Origin: Propionibacteriaceae bacterium
Lineage (GTDB): Bacteria; Actinomycetota; Actinomycetes; Propionibacteriales; Propionibacteriaceae
Length of the DNA: 64,000 bases
Assembly: GCA_009782785.1 (NCBI GenBank)
Contig: WRIJ01000001.1
Span: 1 to 64,000, forward strand
Direction of reading: 5' to 3'
The translations under genes and the position numbers were made by a program. Below are positions 60,774-64,000 of the stretch, in pieces. The notes under the pieces are model-generated. The model saw only the letters and a list, made by a program, of their open reading frames with translations, ran no database searches and was not told the origin of the DNA. Within the stretch, counting starts at the first letter, position 1, and each line of letters starts with the position of its first letter.

Positions 60774-61451
60774 GTGCGCCTGATCGTTGCCACCTGTGAG
60801 GTTGACTACTCAGGTCGGCTTTCGGCTCATCTGCCGCAAGCACAACGTCTCATCATGGTGAAATCTGATGGGTCGGTCTCTATCCACAACGATGGCGGGG
60901 CATATAAACCATTGAATTGGATGGCTGCTCCTTGCTCTATAGTGATCGAACAACCCGCCGGTGGCGATCAACAGACCTGGACCGTGAAGAACAAAGGCAG
61001 TGACGTACTAAAAATCGCAATCAGTGAGATTTCCCTAGACACGACCATCGATCTCGGCATTGATCCTGGGTTGGAAAAAGATGGTGTCGAAGCACATCTC
61101 CAAGAGATCCTCAGCTCTCACCCGTCGCATCTTCGCAGTGATCTTTCCCTCGTACGCCGAGAATACCCAACCGCTATTGGGCCAGTGGACCTCATGTGCC
61201 GAACCGATGATGGGCGATACGTTGCTATAGAGATTAAAAGGCGAGGCGAGATTGATGGGGTCGAACAACTCAGTCGCTATCTCGAACTACTTCGTCGAGA
61301 TCCGCTCTTGGGAGAAGTGGAAGGAATGCTCGTCGCCCAAGTGGTGAAACCACAAGCACGCGTCCTGGCTCGTGATAGGGCAATCCAGTGCGTCATCGTC
61401 GATTACGACGATCTGCGTGGATTAGAACCTAGAGAGAATCGACTCTTCTAA
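60774..61451 (+). CDS. nucS: Endonuclease NucS (EndoMS)
   Basis: [50 protein letters not shown]; nuclease core [36 protein letters not shown]. Confidence 0.96.
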   Translation: MRLIVATCEVDYSGRLSAHLPQAQRLIMVKSDGSVSIHNDGGAYKPLNWMAAPCSIVIEQPAGGDQQTWTVKNKGSDVLKIAISEISLDTTIDLGIDPGLEKDGVEAHLQEILSSHPSHLRSDLSLVRREYPTAIGPVDLMCRTDDGRYVAIEIKRRGEIDGVEQLSRYLELLRRDPLLGEVEGMLVAQVVKPQARVLARDRAIQCVIVDYDDLRGLEPRENRLF

Positions 61452-61458
61452 CGGGAAA

Positions 61459-62685
61459 TTAGTCGTCCTGGTTGTCGGTGAGAGCCTCTTCTATGGCTGC
61501 AGCATCGGGAACATTCAAGGACACTCCAGAGCTATCCTCGTCAATCTCCTCAATGATTTCTTCAATGAATTCCACCTCTTCGAAGTCTTCACTCAAGGTA
61601 GAGAAAGAGACCTCGGGAAGCTCAGACCAGTCATCATCACTGAATTCTGTTGCTGCGGCGGTTCCCAAACCGAAGAGGTTTCCGAGTTGCTGGGTCAAAG
61701 CCCGCTTGCGCTGTTGCAAAGAGTTAATATCCGCTTGGAGCTTGCTACGGCGATTAGAAGCCTCAAGGGCAACCTGTTGTTGCATGTCAGCAATTTCTCG
61801 ACGAGTGGAGCTCATCAACTGCTGGGCCTGCTGTGAGGCATCCTTGCGAATCTGTTCAGCTTCAGCAACAGCCGTACTACGAATATTGGTGGCCAGTTGT
61901 GTCTCTTCGGCAAGCTTGGTCGCAGCAGACTCTTGGCGTTCGGTGATCTCAGCGAAAGCAAGAGATTTAGCTTCCTCTGCCTCTTCAAGAGATTGGTGGG
62001 CCTCACTAATCAGTGCATCTCTCGAAGCCTGAGCGGTAGCAAGAGACTCTGTGATAGACAGCTCTGCCTCATTTTGCAGGGCTGTGGCTTGGCGTTGCGC
62101 CGAATCGATAATGGACTGTGCTTCCTGCTGAGCCTGGGTCACCATCGCTTCAGCCTGCCCTTGAGCAGCAGTCAGGGATGCGTCAGCATCAGCCTTGGAC
62201 CGATCAAGAATCGCTTGGATCTCCGACATTTGCTGTTCACGATTTTCGGTGATATCGCTCATGGCATTGGAGCGAAGAGCATCGACTTCACCCTGGCTCA
62301 CTGAACGCATCTCTTGGGCGGCAGTTGTTGCTTCGGCCGTGATGCGCTGGGCCTCTCTCATGGCAGTCGAAATAATTTCATCTGCTTTGGCTTGAGAAGC
62401 ATGCAGGATTTGCGCTGCATGGCCAGAGAGCCTGTCGACTTCGATATCACCCGAATCATTACGTGTAGTGTCGGCAGCCTTGTCTGAACCAGCAGCTGGC
62501 TGCTTGGATGCCTGGACGAGACGCTGGCGAAGGGTGACGACTCTTTCTTCAAGGCTTCGAACATAAGCGTCCACTTGCGCTTTATCGTACCCGCGCATCT
62601 GGGATTGGAATGTACCAGCTGCGGTATTCGATGAGCTGGTCGCAGTGTTCTCGCTGGTCGATTCAGTGGTCTGGTTGCTAGGCAT
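61459..62685 (-). CDS. DivIVA-domain coiled-coil protein
   Basis: FQSQMRGYDKAQVDAYVRSLEERVVTLRQRL followed by a long Ala/Gln/Glu/Ser coiled coil and acidic C-terminus. Confidence 0.8.
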   Translation of the reverse strand: MPSNQTTESTSENTATSSSNTAAGTFQSQMRGYDKAQVDAYVRSLEERVVTLRQRLVQASKQPAAGSDKAADTTRNDSGDIEVDRLSGHAAQILHASQAKADEIISTAMREAQRITAEATTAAQEMRSVSQGEVDALRSNAMSDITENREQQMSEIQAILDRSKADADASLTAAQGQAEAMVTQAQQEAQSIIDSAQRQATALQNEAELSITESLATAQASRDALISEAHQSLEEAEEAKSLAFAEITERQESAATKLAEETQLATNIRSTAVAEAEQIRKDASQQAQQLMSSTRREIADMQQQVALEASNRRSKLQADINSLQQRKRALTQQLGNLFGLGTAAATEFSDDDWSELPEVSFSTLSEDFEEVEFIEEIIEEIDEDSSGVSLNVPDAAAIEEALTDNQDD

Positions 62686-62706
62686 GCATACTCCTCAAGA
62701 GTCAAC

Positions 62707-62740
62707 AAAACTCACGTCCTGGCGAGGGGGTCGCCAGGAC
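62707..62740 (-). terminator. Hairpin terminator downstream of the epimerase gene
   Basis: GTCCTGGCGA-GGGGG-TCGCCAGGAC, 10-bp perfect stem; T-rich run on the minus strand after the stem (gtgagttttg). Confidence 0.65.
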
Positions 62741-62768
62741 ATAGGTGATTCTACTTCATTACCACCAA

Positions 62769-63218
62769 TTAGTGGGAATCGTGTGCCGGTTCGACAATTT
62801 CCAATAGTACGCCACCGGTGTCTTTCGGATGGACGAATTGGATTCGCGACCCACCAGTACCAATTTTTGGAGTGTCATAGAGCAGTCGTGCACCACGTTC
62901 GCGAAGGACCTCAGACACATGGTCGATATCTGCTACGCGATAGGCGACTTGCTGGATTCCACCGCGCCCGTTGTTAGCGGTAATGAATTTTCCAATCGTG
63001 GAGTCTTCACTCAGCGGTGCCAAGAGTTGCACCTGTGCAGCGAGTTCAACCTGGTCCCCAGTTCCCAGCATGGCCTCCTCGACACCTTGTTCTTCATTAG
63101 TTTCTCGATGGAGCAAACGGAACCCAAGGACCTCAGTGTGAAACTTCAAGGCATCCTCAAGATTGGGTACGGCATAGCCGACGTGGTCAATACATGTGAA
63201 AAGATCAGAATTATCCAT
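62769..63218 (-). CDS. mce: Methylmalonyl-CoA epimerase
   Basis: CIDHVGYAVPNLEDALKFHTEVLGFRLLHRETNEEQGVEEAML...GSRIQFVHPKDTGGVLLEIVE (VOC family). Confidence 0.93.
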   Translation of the reverse strand: MDNSDLFTCIDHVGYAVPNLEDALKFHTEVLGFRLLHRETNEEQGVEEAMLGTGDQVELAAQVQLLAPLSEDSTIGKFITANNGRGGIQQVAYRVADIDHVSEVLRERGARLLYDTPKIGTGGSRIQFVHPKDTGGVLLEIVEPAHDSH

Positions 63219-63361
63219 ACCCCTAGTGTTCCACAAACACCACGATCTCTTCACACATTCCCATGATGAGATTCCTGTGAGCTAGTTTTCAACACGCGGG
63301 GCGATAAGCCCCACGGATGGTGAGATTTCAGGCAGAATGAGGGGTGGCGAAAGAAGGAACC

Positions 63362-63526
63362 ATGGCTAAGGTGATAAGGAATATTGCGATTGTTGGAGTC
63401 GTGATCTTCCTGGCATTCTTCATTTTCACGCGTCCTGAAGATTCGGCTAACGCCGTGAAGTCCTTCTTCGAAAGCTTTGGATCACTCGTCCGCTTCTTCC
63501 AGACCCTTGTGTCCAAGGGGGGATAA
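63362..63526 (+). CDS. Small membrane protein, 54 aa
   Basis: MAKVIRNIAIVGVVIFLAFFIFTRPEDSANAVKSFFESFGSLVRFFQTLVSKGG; one TM segment; stop immediately followed by the next ATG. Confidence 0.7.
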   Translation: MAKVIRNIAIVGVVIFLAFFIFTRPEDSANAVKSFFESFGSLVRFFQTLVSKGG

Positions 63527-64000
63527 ATGGACTCTCGTCCATCCCTTTTCACTCCTGATGTTGCTCGCTACTTGCTCACCGATGAGGGTGAACAAATTGT
63601 TGACGAAGTTGTCAAACACCCTGTCTGCATGATCCCGTCGGTCTTCCTGACTATTGTTGGAATTCTGGTGATGTTTGCTGCCCCAATAGCGGGGAAACTA
63701 TGGATTGTTGTCTTGGTGGCCGGTGCTGGGATTTCATTGTTTGGGTTGTGGAAATATCACATGCTCGCCATGGATCGTTTCGTGGTGACCAATATGCGGG
63801 TCTACCGCGTCCATGGCATTACCGAACGTCACGTCGCGACCATGCCACTGTCACGAATACTAGATATTTCTGTTGTTCAATCTCTGTGGGGGATGACCTT
63901 CAACTATGGGCATTTCACTTTTGAATCGGCTGCCGAAGCGCAAGGATTACGCGAAATTACCTTTGTGGGTGATCCACGAACCCGTGATCTGACTATTCAG
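63527..64000 (+). CDS. PH-domain (bPH/YdbS-like) membrane protein, truncated by window end
   Basis: ORF open to the end: MDSRPSLFTPDVARYLLTDEGEQIVDEVVKHPV...LWKYHMLAMDRFVVTNMRVYRVHGITERHVATMPLSRILDISVVQSLWG; absent from supplied ORF track because it has no stop in the window. Confidence 0.82.
   Translation, partial: MDSRPSLFTPDVARYLLTDEGEQIVDEVVKHPVCMIPSVFLTIVGILVMFAAPIAGKLWIVVLVAGAGISLFGLWKYHMLAMDRFVVTNMRVYRVHGITERHVATMPLSRILDISVVQSLWGMTFNYGHFTFESAAEAQGLREITFVGDPRTRDLTIQ

Noticed and set aside
1-64000. CRISPR arrays, tRNA/rRNA genes, transposons or prophage genes
   Set aside because: No regular spaced repeats, no tRNA-like motifs noticed by eye, and no integrase, transposase or phage structural proteins among the ORFs; a tRNAscan/Rfam run would be needed for certainty.

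Overview
This 64 kb window looks like a chromosomal segment of a mid-GC actinobacterium. Propionibacteriaceae-like is an inference from gene content: a methylmalonyl-CoA epimerase, a PduO-type cobalamin adenosyltransferase, and actinobacterial synteny blocks. I see no rRNA, tRNA, CRISPR, prophage or transposase. Main blocks: (1) 0.4-5.5 kb: Pro/Gly-rich membrane protein, sugar ABC transporter (binding protein plus two permeases, no ATPase), CDF cation transporter. (2) 5.7-20.1 kb: a self-contained membrane-bound [NiFe]-hydrogenase island. It holds Tat-exported small and large subunits, a cytochrome b subunit, a maturation protease, two hypA, two hypC, hypB/F/E/D, an orphan second large-subunit homologue, and tatB/tatA/tatC. 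(3) 20-27.2 kb: small membrane proteins, thioesterase, YwaF-like protein, RCK potassium-type channel, IclR regulator and leuCD. (4) 27.3-40.8 kb: thiL, ftsK, rimO, pgsA, clgR-like, DUF3046, recA-recX-miaB-lhr with an SOS box. (5) 40.8-52.9 kb: O-methyltransferase, gatCAB, mtrA-mtrB-lpqB-comF-hpf, thrS, HIT. (6) 52.9-64 kb: pgsA-like, gcvH, FHA (GarA-like), two MerR, gcvP, hydrolase, adenosyltransferase, PPIase lipoprotein, nucS, DivIVA-like, epimerase, and a truncated PH-domain protein. The most unusual signals are: an N-terminal extension on the hydrogenase cytochrome b that by eye resembles an inactivated P-type ATPase P/N-domain segment; a HupK/HoxV-like plus HypC-paralogue pair; the embedded Tat genes; lhr translationally coupled to recA-recX-miaB behind an SOS box; and a 9-C homopolymer near the 5' end of the first gene.
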